Positions 7,450-13,652 of a DNA stretch of 17,744 nucleotides are shown in pieces. This DNA is from an uncultured Oxalobacteraceae bacterium (GTDB lineage: Bacteria; Pseudomonadota; Gammaproteobacteria; Burkholderiales; Burkholderiaceae), in the NCBI GenBank assembly GCA_946480015.1, contig CAMLIL010000105.1:1-17744 (forward strand), read 5' to 3'. Position numbers and translations under genes: made by a program. Numbering within the stretch: the stretch's first letter is position 1; each line of letters opens with the position of its first letter. The notes beneath the pieces were generated by a model that was given only the letters and a program-made list of their open reading frames with translations, was not told the origin of the DNA and did not search any database.

Positions 7450-7843
7450 GTAGGCATGATCAAAAAATCGATGGATGCGTATCGCTCCGTCGCGCTTAAC
7501 TGTTCGACGAATGAGCATTGCAGAACTCGACAAGTGAAGTAAACCGGCCATAAGACTACCAAGAACGCAAGGTTATTGCGGCATTGGCAATAGAATTAAT
7601 TTCTCGAGACCGCGGCCCGCATGGCCTTCGATGTCATCGGCACGGCTGTTGTATGTGGGCGCGGCCGGATGAGGCGCCTGTGTGTCGCGCATTTGGGCCT
7701 GCCCGAGGCAAGGGCAATGCGCGCGCCAGGAGAGACGCGCAATGATGGCGTCGCTGGAGATCGCGATGGTGGAAAAACTGCGGACGGGACGCCGTGCCTT
7801 GCCGCATCCCGAACGACACCCGGCTTGATCGGGAGTTGCCGAG
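7450..7843. other. Stretch without a convincing gene
   Basis: Between the small ORF start and the metallopeptidase stop I see no recognisable protein. A minus-strand frame (7573-7857, GTG start) could code 94 residues, but it begins inside the metallopeptidase gene, has no Shine-Dalgarno and matches no family I know. The stretch must hold the promoter of the small ORF if that gene is real, but no clear -35/-10 pair was found. It may include gene remnants. Confidence 0.35.
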
Positions 7844-8419
7844 TCAGCCGTTCTCACGGAGTGCGGCAGAGCCAGAGGCCCACAGCCGTTCGCCGCCGCT
7901 GTCGAGCTGGATCAGATACAGCCGCAAGTCGAATTCGTACTGGTGGTAGTGCGGTTCCATGTAGGTGCACAGCTTGTAGAAAGCCTTGTCGTGCTGCTTT
8001 TCCTTCACGTGCGCCAGTTCGTGCACGGCGATCATGCGCAGAAATTCCAGCGGTGTTTCCTTGAACACGGTGGCGACACGGATCTCGTGCTTGGCCTTGA
8101 GCTTGCTGCCCTGGACGCGAGAGATGGACGTATGCAAACCAAGCGCGTGCTGGATCACGTGAATTTTGCTGTCGAAGGCGACCTTGTTGATCGGCTCGGC
8201 GTTGCGCAAGAATTCAGTCTTGAGATCCTGTACATAGTCGTACAGGGCGCGGTCGGTGCGGATGCCGTGCGCCTTCGGGTAGCGCTTGGCAAGCAGTTCT
8301 CCAAGCTTGTTCTGCGCGATCAGTTGCGACACCTGCTGGCGCATGGTGTCGGGGTAGGCGCCCAGGTATTTCATGACGCCCGAATGGGCAAGGGCTGCGG
8401 AAGCGTTCTGGGATGACAT
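7844..8419 (-). CDS. YgjP-like (DUF45) zinc metallopeptidase-domain protein
   Basis: A 191-residue cytoplasmic protein with no signal peptide. Residues 131-143 (AVHELAHVKEKQH) carry the HExxH zinc site, H133-E134-x-x-H137, and H143 is the likely third ligand, as in HELAHxxxxxH of the YgjP/DUF45 group (also called WLM or SprT-like gluzincins). The segment AFYKLCTYMEPHYHQYEFDLRLY after the site fits the same family. The N-terminal 80 residues are helical and basic. The function of this family is poorly known, with peptidase activity predicted from the motif only. The ATG at 8419 has no clear Shine-Dalgarno; an internal ATG at 8374 is the alternative. It lies downstream of the KGG gene, but the hairpin at 8490-8545 probably separates their transcripts. 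Confidence 0.8.
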   Translation of the reverse strand: MSSQNASAALAHSGVMKYLGAYPDTMRQQVSQLIAQNKLGELLAKRYPKAHGIRTDRALYDYVQDLKTEFLRNAEPINKVAFDSKIHVIQHALGLHTSISRVQGSKLKAKHEIRVATVFKETPLEFLRMIAVHELAHVKEKQHDKAFYKLCTYMEPHYHQYEFDLRLYLIQLDSGGERLWASGSAALRENG

Positions 8420-8489
8420 GGCGGGCAGGGTAACACATCGCCGATGCCATCGTCAGCAGCCATCCGCCTTGTCGCTTGCATGCCACGGG

Positions 8490-8545
8490 AGAAAAAGCCG
8501 GTCCGGAACATCGTGGGCGCAAGGCCGCAGCGACGTTCCGGCCGG
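8490..8545 (-). terminator. Probable intrinsic terminator after the KGG gene
   Basis: Read on the minus strand, CCGG and CCGGAAC pair with GTTCCGG and CCGG across a 25-nt loop, with one bulged base. The stem is followed at once by CTTTTTCTCCC. In plus coordinates the arms are 8498-8509 and 8535-8545. The long loop lowers confidence, but the T-run is placed correctly for stopping transcription from the KGG gene. Confidence 0.5.
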
Positions 8546-8583
8546 TATCAACACACGTGGGCTAACACCATGGCGTAGCGCGC

Positions 8584-8976
8584 TTATTCGTCTTCCTTGC
8601 CGCCCGTACGCCCAGTCTTGCCCGGTTCCTTCTGCGATCCTCCTTGTGCGTTAGCTGCCTGACGATGGGCCGACTGCCGGCTTTCTCCTCCCTTGCGGCC
8701 GATGTCGGCCATGTGTTCGCGATTGCGGCTGACCGCTTCGCCACCTTTCTGGCCGGCGCGACGCGCTTCTTCGGAATTGAATTCGTGCGCCGTGCCTTTC
8801 TGGTGCGCCGCCTGACCGCCCTTGCTGGCGATCTCGCGCTGCTGGTTTTCATCCATGGCAGCGAAGCCGCGCTTGGCCGGAGCCTGTCCGCCGCTGCTGC
8901 TTCCGCTGCCGCCCTTTTGTGCGTTGCCGCTTGAGCCGGAGCCCTTGCTGCCGCCACCTTCTTTACTAGTCGCCAT
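8584..8976 (-). CDS. KGG-repeat stress-induced protein (YciG/con-10-like)
   Basis: A 130-residue, very hydrophilic, Gly/Ser/Lys-rich protein. The start at 8976 is chosen because AAGGAG lies six bases upstream; the frame extends to 9012 without a ribosome site. After a low-complexity Gly/Ser N-terminus comes RGFAAMD (36-42) and three KGG motifs (residues 52, 77 and 95) within the repeat pattern of bacterial stress-induced KGG proteins, for example REIASKGGQAAHQKG, ARRAGQKGGEAVSRN and ADIGRKGGESR. Members of this family accumulate in stationary phase or under acid or desiccation stress, and are thought to act as disordered protectants; the molecular role is unclear. No membrane segment is present. 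The neighbouring hemerythrin and phasin genes fit a stress context. It is separated from the hemerythrin gene by about 106 bp and may have its own promoter. Confidence 0.88.
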   Translation of the reverse strand: MATSKEGGGSKGSGSSGNAQKGGSGSSSGGQAPAKRGFAAMDENQQREIASKGGQAAHQKGTAHEFNSEEARRAGQKGGEAVSRNREHMADIGRKGGESRQSAHRQAANAQGGSQKEPGKTGRTGGKEDE

Positions 8977-9082
8977 GTCGATCTCCTTGGTATGTGCTTC
9001 GGTATCGCCCACTAGCGCGCCGGAATTGCCGCGCTCGTGGATTAGAGACCTGGTTTGATCAGAAGTTCACCGGGTCCCCGTC

Positions 9083-9631
9083 TCAGTTGGGCGCGCGCGG
9101 CGGACGCCGGCCGCTGGTGTCGTCGGGCATGAAGTCCGACGGCGGCGCGGCCAGGTCGTCGTCGAGTTCTTCCTTGCGCGCGGCGATGCGTTCGGCAAGG
9201 TCTTCCAGGTCGATGTCGGCCGCGCGCACGGCGCTGAACATATCGCTTTCCTCCTTGTCGATGTGATGGGCGATTTCCTCGCCCAGCACGCTGACGGTGG
9301 CTTCGTAGTGGTCGTCGCCGGGATACATGACCTCGAGCTGGCTGATCAGTTCGCGCGCGCCCGCATGCTCCATGTCGGCTTCGTCCATCAGTTCGTCGTC
9401 GTCGATCGCGGCCCGTACGCTGGGGTAAAAGATTTCTTCCTCGACCATCGTGTGGATGGTCAGCTCGTAGCAGATTTCGTCGACCAGCTCGGACTTGCGC
9501 TCGTCCTCATCGTCAATGCCGCGCAGACTGTCGAATTCGAGAAACAGCGCCTTGACCTTGGCATGGTCGGCACGCAGCAGGTCGAGTGCGTCGAGCGCGC
9601 GCTGGTAGTTCGGTTTGGATTGTTCGGACAT
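9083..9631 (-). CDS. Hemerythrin HHE-domain protein
   Basis: A 182-residue acidic cytoplasmic protein. Residues about 13-135 form the four-helix HHE cation-binding bundle. The expected di-iron ligands are visible: H23 (RADHAKVK), H60 with E64 (HTMVEEE), H89 (MEHAGARE) and H122 or H123 with E127 (AHHIDKEE). Such proteins bind a di-iron centre and are linked to oxygen, nitric-oxide or peroxide handling. The C-terminal 40 residues are low-complexity and acidic, then proline/arginine-rich. The start at 9631 has GGAG seven bases upstream. It begins 21 bp after the phasin gene stop, so the two are probably co-transcribed. A general stress or redox role is more likely than a specific enzyme function. 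Confidence 0.9.
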   Translation of the reverse strand: MSEQSKPNYQRALDALDLLRADHAKVKALFLEFDSLRGIDDEDERKSELVDEICYELTIHTMVEEEIFYPSVRAAIDDDELMDEADMEHAGARELISQLEVMYPGDDHYEATVSVLGEEIAHHIDKEESDMFSAVRAADIDLEDLAERIAARKEELDDDLAAPPSDFMPDDTSGRRPPRAPN

Positions 9632-9652
9632 ACATCACTCCTGTGGGATAGG

Positions 9653-10000
9653 TCAGTGGGCGTAGCGCAGGCCGTCGCCGGCTCCGAGCCAGGGCATCCA
9701 GCGCGAGGCATTGAAGTGGCCGCCGCCGAACAGGCCGGCGAGCTGCTGCTGGTAGCTGCGCAAACGCTGGCCGGCAGGCTGGATGCGGCTGGCCAGCATG
9801 GCCGGATACTGGAGCGGACTGCTGCTGAGCATTTGGCGCCCGGCCAGGTAAAAGTCGTCGAACATGTCCTGCGTCAGTTGCAGGTTCAGATCGTTGAGCC
9901 GGCGCGCGGTATCGCAGCTTTTATGAGTAAGATCGGCAACGTAGCCGATCTGCGTGTCCAGGTAGGACTGGACGGCCGCTTGGGGCGTATAGGATGGCAT
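9653..10000 (-). CDS. Short phasin-family protein
   Basis: A 115-residue predicted phasin, the kind of amphipathic helical protein that coats polyhydroxyalkanoate granules. The start at 10000 (MPSYTPQAAVQSYLDTQIGY) follows an AGGA site; the longer frame to 10102 has a His-rich leader unlike any phasin. Residues about 5-60 form an amphipathic helix (DTARRLNDLNLQLTQDMFDD), and about 65-90 form a second (RLRSYQQQLAGL), typical of Phasin_2 proteins, though this one is shorter than the usual 160-190 residues. No PHA synthase or depolymerase gene is in the window. It sits 21 bp upstream of the hemerythrin gene. Assignment rests on pattern and length rather than on an invariant motif. Confidence 0.62.
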   Translation of the reverse strand: MPSYTPQAAVQSYLDTQIGYVADLTHKSCDTARRLNDLNLQLTQDMFDDFYLAGRQMLSSSPLQYPAMLASRIQPAGQRLRSYQQQLAGLFGGGHFNASRWMPWLGAGDGLRYAH

Positions 10001-10105
10001 GGGTTCCTCGACGTGAACGATAGGGACACCATCGTGACGATGGTGCGCGTGCTTCGAATCAGCGTGAGGATAGACGTTGCGGACGGCGCCAAGTTCCACC
10101 AACCG

Positions 10106-10136
10106 GCGCCGGATACGCGCTAGCGCAAGCCGGCGC
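10106..10136 (-). terminator. Nested inverted repeat after the curA-like gene
   Basis: Arms GCGCCGG (10106-10112) and CCGGCGC (10130-10136) enclose a second perfect palindrome, GCGCTAGCGC (10117-10126). It lies between the oxidoreductase stop and the phasin start. No T-run follows on either strand, so it may be only a partial terminator or a processing hairpin. Confidence 0.3.
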
Positions 10137-10159
10137 GTGCAGGAAGGAAAAGAACGCGC

Positions 10160-11191
10160 TTACTGGTCGGCGACCTTGAGGACAAGCTTGCCGAAATTTT
10201 TGCCTTCGAACAGCATCAGCAGGGCTTCGGGGAAGCGGTCGAGGCCGTCGACGACGTCCTCGCGGCTCTTGAAGCTGCCTTCCTGCAGCCACTTGGCCAG
10301 CTGGGCGATGCCAGCCGGATAGCGCTCGGCGTAGTCGAACACGACGATGCCTTCCATGCGCGCGCGGTTGACCAGCAGCGCCAGGTAATTGGCCGGACCT
10401 TTGACCGGTGTGGTGTTGTTGTACTGCGAGATGGCGCCGCAGATGACGATGCGCGCCTTGACGTTGATGCAGGTGAGCACGGTGTCGAGAATCTCGCCGC
10501 CGACATTGTCGAAGTACACATCGACGCCGTCCGGGCAGTGTTCCTTGAGGCCATCCTTGAGCGAACCGTTCTTGTAGTCGATGCAGGCATCGAAGCCGAG
10601 TTCATTGACTACGAAGTCGCACTTGTCTTTGCCGCCGGCAATGCCGACCACGCGGCAGCCCAGGTGTTTGGCGACTTGACCGACGGTCTGGCCGACCGCG
10701 CCGGCCGCGCCGGACACCACCACCGTGTCGCCGGCTTTCGGCTGGCCTGATTCGATCAGGCCGAAGTAGCCGGTCATGCCGGGCATGCCGAGTGTGTTGA
10801 GCCAGGTGGTCAGCGGGGCCAGGCCTGGATCGATGCGCTTGAAATTGGCGCTCTTGTCATCGGCTGGGCCGACCCAATAGGTCTGCACGCCAATCCCGCC
10901 CGCGACATGCTCGCCCACGGCGAACTTGGGCGAGCGCGACTGCACCACCACGCCCACGCCGCCGGCGCGCATGACTTCGCCGATGGCCACCGGGCGGATG
11001 TAGGATTTGCCTTCGTTCATCCAGCCACGCATGGCTGGATCGAGCGACAGATACAGCGTCTTGACCACGATCTCGCCATCGCCGATGGCGCGCAGCGGCT
11101 CGGAAGTGCGCTGCCAGTCGCTGTCTTTGGGCGTGCCGACGGGGCGGGCGGAAAGGCGGAATTGCTGGTTGGTCAAGGCGGCGTCGGTCAT
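10160..11191 (-). CDS. curA: NADP-dependent medium-chain oxidoreductase, CurA / PTGR type
   Basis: A 343-residue zinc-independent medium-chain dehydrogenase/reductase of the curcumin reductase and leukotriene B4 dehydrogenase type. It is predicted to reduce the double bond of alpha,beta-unsaturated carbonyls with NADPH. The N-terminal catalytic domain carries LSLDPAMRGWM (48-58). The cofactor domain carries the AAGAVG motif (162-167) within VVVSGAAGAVGQTVGQVAKHLG, then DYKNGS, and the DVYFDNVGGEILD segment typical of the family. The Cys/His zinc ligands of alcohol dehydrogenases are absent, as expected. Length is normal. The start at 11191 has GGAGG six bases upstream. It faces purU divergently. 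The curA symbol is by family resemblance; the physiological substrate is probably a reactive enal or enone. Confidence 0.88.
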   Translation of the reverse strand: MTDAALTNQQFRLSARPVGTPKDSDWQRTSEPLRAIGDGEIVVKTLYLSLDPAMRGWMNEGKSYIRPVAIGEVMRAGGVGVVVQSRSPKFAVGEHVAGGIGVQTYWVGPADDKSANFKRIDPGLAPLTTWLNTLGMPGMTGYFGLIESGQPKAGDTVVVSGAAGAVGQTVGQVAKHLGCRVVGIAGGKDKCDFVVNELGFDACIDYKNGSLKDGLKEHCPDGVDVYFDNVGGEILDTVLTCINVKARIVICGAISQYNNTTPVKGPANYLALLVNRARMEGIVVFDYAERYPAGIAQLAKWLQEGSFKSREDVVDGLDRFPEALLMLFEGKNFGKLVLKVADQ

Positions 11192-11328
11192 GGTGTTCCT
11201 CCAAAGATGATCAAGAAGACCACTATACTCGAGATTGCACGACCGTGCTTTTTTTTACGGATGGTGAGTATTTCGCCAGTGCATGCGACAATACAAGGTT
11301 CGCATTGTTCACGCATTTAATTAAAAAC
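11192..11328. promoter_or_regulatory. Divergent curA-like/purU intergenic region
   Basis: A 137-bp region between divergent genes. Overlapping -10-like words point both ways: TATACT on plus (11224-11229) and TATAGT on minus (complement of 11222-11227). No good -35 is found for either. On the plus strand a small hairpin, GCAC-GACC-GTGC (11237-11248), is followed by eight T (11249-11256). Close to purU the DNA becomes AT-rich, and no Shine-Dalgarno is visible before its ATG. Confidence 0.35.
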
Positions 11329-12198
11329 ATGACGCTTCCAGAATATATCCTGACCCTGTCCTGCCTGGACCAGCGCGGCATCGTGCATCGCGTGTCCGGT
11401 TTCCTGGCCGATCACGGCTGCAATATCATCGATTCGGCACAGTTCGGCGATAGCGAATCGAAGCTGTTTTTCATGCGTGTGCACTTCCGCGCCGAAGACA
11501 CGGCCATTGCGGCCACCACCCTGCGCGGCGATTTTGCCACCCTGTGCGAAGAGATGGGCATGCAGGGCCAGCTGCATGACGCGCACACCAAGCCGCGCGT
11601 GATGATCATGGTGTCGAAGATCGGCCACTGCCTGAACGACCTGCTGTTCCGCTACAAGAGCGGGCTGCTGCCGGTCGAGATTCCGGCAATCGTGTCGAAC
11701 CACATGGAGTTCTATCAGCTCGCGGCCAGCTACAATATCCCGTTCCATCACCTGCCGCTGGCCACCGGCGCCGACAATGCCACCAAGCTGGCGCAGGAAG
11801 CGCGCGTGCTGGACCTGATGGCCACCCACCGGATCGACCTGGTGGTGCTGGCGCGCTACATGCAGATCCTGTCGCCCGGCCTGTGCGAGGCCATGCGCGG
11901 CAAGGCGATTAATATTCACCATTCCTTCCTGCCCAGCTTCAAGGGCGCCAAGCCGTATGCGCAGGCGCACCAGCGCGGCGTCAAGCTGATCGGCGCCACC
12001 GCGCACTTCGTCACCGGCGATCTGGACGAAGGTCCGATCATCGAGCAGGACGTCGAGCGCGTGGACCATGCGATGGATGCCGAGACCCTGTCGGCGATCG
12101 GACGCGACGTGGAATGCGTGGTGCTGGCGCGCGCGGTCAAATGGTTCGTGGAACACCGGATCCTGCAAAACGGCGACAAGACTGTCGTCTTTAAATAA
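11329..12198 (+). CDS. purU: Formyltetrahydrofolate deformylase
   Basis: A 289-residue enzyme hydrolysing 10-formyl-tetrahydrofolate to tetrahydrofolate and formate, balancing one-carbon units and supplying formate for purine synthesis. An N-terminal ACT domain (about 6-80, LTLSCLDQRGIVHRVSGFL) precedes a formyltransferase-type domain (about 90-275). The catalytic triad of the fold is visible as N195 and H197 in NIHHSFLPSF and D233 in LDEGPII. Length matches the family (280-290). The start at 11329 gives MTLPEYILTL, the normal family N-terminus; the frame reaches 11245 with a GTG but that extension falls in the T-rich intergenic part. No clear Shine-Dalgarno precedes the chosen ATG. yaeQ follows after 23 bp, so the two are probably co-transcribed. 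Confidence 0.96.
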   Translation: MTLPEYILTLSCLDQRGIVHRVSGFLADHGCNIIDSAQFGDSESKLFFMRVHFRAEDTAIAATTLRGDFATLCEEMGMQGQLHDAHTKPRVMIMVSKIGHCLNDLLFRYKSGLLPVEIPAIVSNHMEFYQLAASYNIPFHHLPLATGADNATKLAQEARVLDLMATHRIDLVVLARYMQILSPGLCEAMRGKAINIHHSFLPSFKGAKPYAQAHQRGVKLIGATAHFVTGDLDEGPIIEQDVERVDHAMDAETLSAIGRDVECVVLARAVKWFVEHRILQNGDKTVVFK

Positions 12199-12221
12199 TT
12201 CACATCAAGGTAAGTGCATCG

Positions 12222-12764
12222 ATGGCCCTCAAGGCGACTATATATAAGGCGGAACTGCAGATTGCGGACATGGACCGCAACTACTATCAAACGCACCTGC
12301 TGACCCTGGCGCGGCATCCGTCCGAGACCGACGAACGCGTGATGATCCGCGTGCTGGCGTTTGCCATTCACGCCAGCGAAGCGCTGACGTTCACCAAGGG
12401 CCTGTTCGATACCGACGAGCCGGACCTGTGGGAAAAGGACCTGACCGGCGCGATTCAGTTATGGATCGAGGTCGGCCAGCCCGACGACAAGCGCCTCATG
12501 AAGGCCTGCGGGCGCAGCGAGAACGTGGTCGTGTACAGCTACAGCGCCACCAGCCATATCTGGTACAAGCAGCTGGCGAACAAGCTCGACCGCGCCAAAA
12601 ACCTGTCGGTGGTGAATATCCCGGCCGAGGCCAGCGCCCAGCTCGAAGCCATGGCCAACCGGAATATGCAGCTGCAGTGCACCATCCAGGATGGCCAGAT
12701 CTACCTGACCGACAGCGTGAACACGGTGCTGGTCGAACGCGAAGCGTTCAAGAGCGCGCGCTGA
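12222..12764 (+). CDS. yaeQ: YaeQ family protein
   Basis: A 180-residue protein of the YaeQ family, which adopts a PD-(D/E)xK nuclease-like fold. The biochemical role is not established; E. coli yaeQ was first noted as a suppressor of haemolysin loss in an rfaH mutant. Family hallmarks are MALKATIYKAELQIADMDR at the N-terminus, ERVMIRVLAFAIHA (38-51), EPDLWEKDLTG (66-76), and WIEVGQPDDKRLMKACGRS (81-99), where E83 and nearby acids occupy the nuclease-like site. Full length. The ATG lies 23 bp after the purU stop with AAGG about 11 bases upstream. The last codons are immediately followed by the -10-like box of the next gene, so its 3' end is embedded in that promoter. Confidence 0.93.
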   Translation: MALKATIYKAELQIADMDRNYYQTHLLTLARHPSETDERVMIRVLAFAIHASEALTFTKGLFDTDEPDLWEKDLTGAIQLWIEVGQPDDKRLMKACGRSENVVVYSYSATSHIWYKQLANKLDRAKNLSVVNIPAEASAQLEAMANRNMQLQCTIQDGQIYLTDSVNTVLVEREAFKSAR

Positions 12765-12774
12765 CAATGGCGCC

Positions 12775-12780
12775 TATAAT
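12775..12780 (+). promoter_or_regulatory. Consensus -10 box placed for leaderless transcription
   Basis: TATAAT lies 6 bp before the ATG at 12787, so a start site 7 bp downstream of the box would fall on the A of the initiation codon. No recognisable -35 exists 15-19 bp upstream (the sequence there is the GC-rich end of yaeQ), and no Shine-Dalgarno exists before the gene. Confidence 0.5.
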
Positions 12781-12786
12781 ATCGGC

Positions 12787-13140
12787 ATGATGAACAAGTC
12801 GACCCGTTGGCGCTGGCAGATCTGGATTGCGTGTTTCGCCATCCTGCTGAACGCGCTCGCGCCGTCGATATCGCATGCGCTGGCGGTCTCCGGCGGGCTC
12901 GATCCCGCCATTTGCAGCACCGGTTCGGCCAAGCAAAAACCGCCTGTCAAGCTGGCGCCCATGGCCGATTGCGCGTTCTGCCTGCCGCACGCCGGCACCG
13001 ATCTGCTGCCGCCTCCGGCCGTACCGGTCGTGCTGGCGCCGGATGGCCACGCTGCGCGCCCATATCTGTTCTATCACTCGCCACGTCCGCTGCTGGCGCT
13101 GTCGGCCGCGCCGCCGCGCGGTCCTCCTTCTCTCGTTTAA
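12787..13140 (+). CDS. DUF2946 family protein of the copper locus
   Basis: A 117-residue exported or membrane-anchored protein. A basic N-terminus (MMNKSTRWRW) is followed by one hydrophobic segment (about 11-33) ending in ISHALA. The signature of DUF2946 is the DCAFCLPHAG segment, with C62, C65 and H68 suited to metal binding, and the C-terminal LALSAAPPRGPPSL. Proteins of this family are commonly found beside PCu(A)C and TonB receptor genes; the molecular role is unproven but probably concerns periplasmic copper. Two ATG codons are adjacent (12787 and 12790). There is no ribosome-binding site, and the -10 box at 12775-12780 suggests a leaderless mRNA. PCu(A)C follows after 73 bp. Confidence 0.85.
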   Translation: MMNKSTRWRWQIWIACFAILLNALAPSISHALAVSGGLDPAICSTGSAKQKPPVKLAPMADCAFCLPHAGTDLLPPPAVPVVLAPDGHAARPYLFYHSPRPLLALSAAPPRGPPSLV

Positions 13141-13171
13141 TGATCGATCGCAGTCCGTGCGAGGCGCTTGC

Positions 13172-13198
13172 GTGCCTGCGCGCGGGCACCGTTTTATT
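13172..13198 (+). terminator. Weak hairpin plus T-rich run between the DUF2946 and PCu(A)C genes
   Basis: GTGCC (13172-13176) can pair with GGCAC (13185-13189) and is followed by CG and TTTTATT. The stem is only 5 bp, so at most partial termination or attenuation inside the copper operon is possible. Confidence 0.28.
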
Positions 13199-13213
13199 CA
13201 TTCGAGAGTCGTC

Positions 13214-13651
13214 ATGAAACAGTTAGTTCTTGCCTTGATCGCGTCCGGCGCGATCGCCACCTCCGCCTTTGCCCAGGTCAGCGTCGGCAATCCCTGGGTG
13301 CGAGCCACCGTCCCGGTCCAGAAATCCAGCGGCGCCTTCATGGTGCTGCGCTCTACGCAGGCCGCGCGCCTTGTCGAGGTCAGCTCGCCGGTGGCCGCCA
13401 GCGTCGAACTGCATCAGTCCTCGATGGCGGACGGGGTGATGACAATGGACCATGTCGACGCGATTGATTTGCCGGCCGGGAAGGATATCAATCTGGCCAC
13501 TGGCGGCTATCACCTCATGCTGGTCGGCCTCAAGCGCCAGTTGAAGCAGGGCGAGACGGTGCCATTGACCCTGGTGGTGAAAAGCGGTGCGAAGACCGAG
13601 CGCGTGACGGTGCAGGCGCCCGTCAGGCCGATCGCCTTCAAGGGAGACTGA
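13214..13651 (+). CDS. Periplasmic copper chaperone PCu(A)C
   Basis: A 145-residue exported copper-binding protein. The signal peptide MKQLVLALIASGAIATSAFA is cleaved before QVSVGN. The copper motif H-x10-M-x21-H-x-M is met exactly by H67, M78, H100 and M102. The cupredoxin-like fold is indicated by VGNPWVRATVP (23-33) and the GGYHLMLVGL strand (97-106). Proteins of this family bind Cu(I), sometimes also Cu(II), in the periplasm and deliver it, in characterised cases to the Cu-A centre of cytochrome oxidase. The ATG at 13214 was chosen because it begins the signal peptide; the frame extends upstream through out-of-register sequence. The TonB receptor gene starts 1 bp after its stop, so the two are certainly co-transcribed. 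Confidence 0.95.
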   Translation: MKQLVLALIASGAIATSAFAQVSVGNPWVRATVPVQKSSGAFMVLRSTQAARLVEVSSPVAASVELHQSSMADGVMTMDHVDAIDLPAGKDINLATGGYHLMLVGLKRQLKQGETVPLTLVVKSGAKTERVTVQAPVRPIAFKGD

Positions 13652-13652
13652 C

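Noticed and set aside
7573..7857. Possible 94-residue minus-strand gene with GTG start
   Set aside because: It starts inside the metallopeptidase gene, lacks a ribosome site, and resembles nothing I know. A remnant cannot be excluded.
11245..11328. Upstream extension of PurU from a GTG
   Set aside because: It begins in the hairpin and T-run region and adds residues not found in the family; MTLPEYILTL is the usual start.
11317..12168. Minus-strand open frame opposite purU
   Set aside because: purU is unmistakable on the plus strand; the opposite frame has no family pattern.
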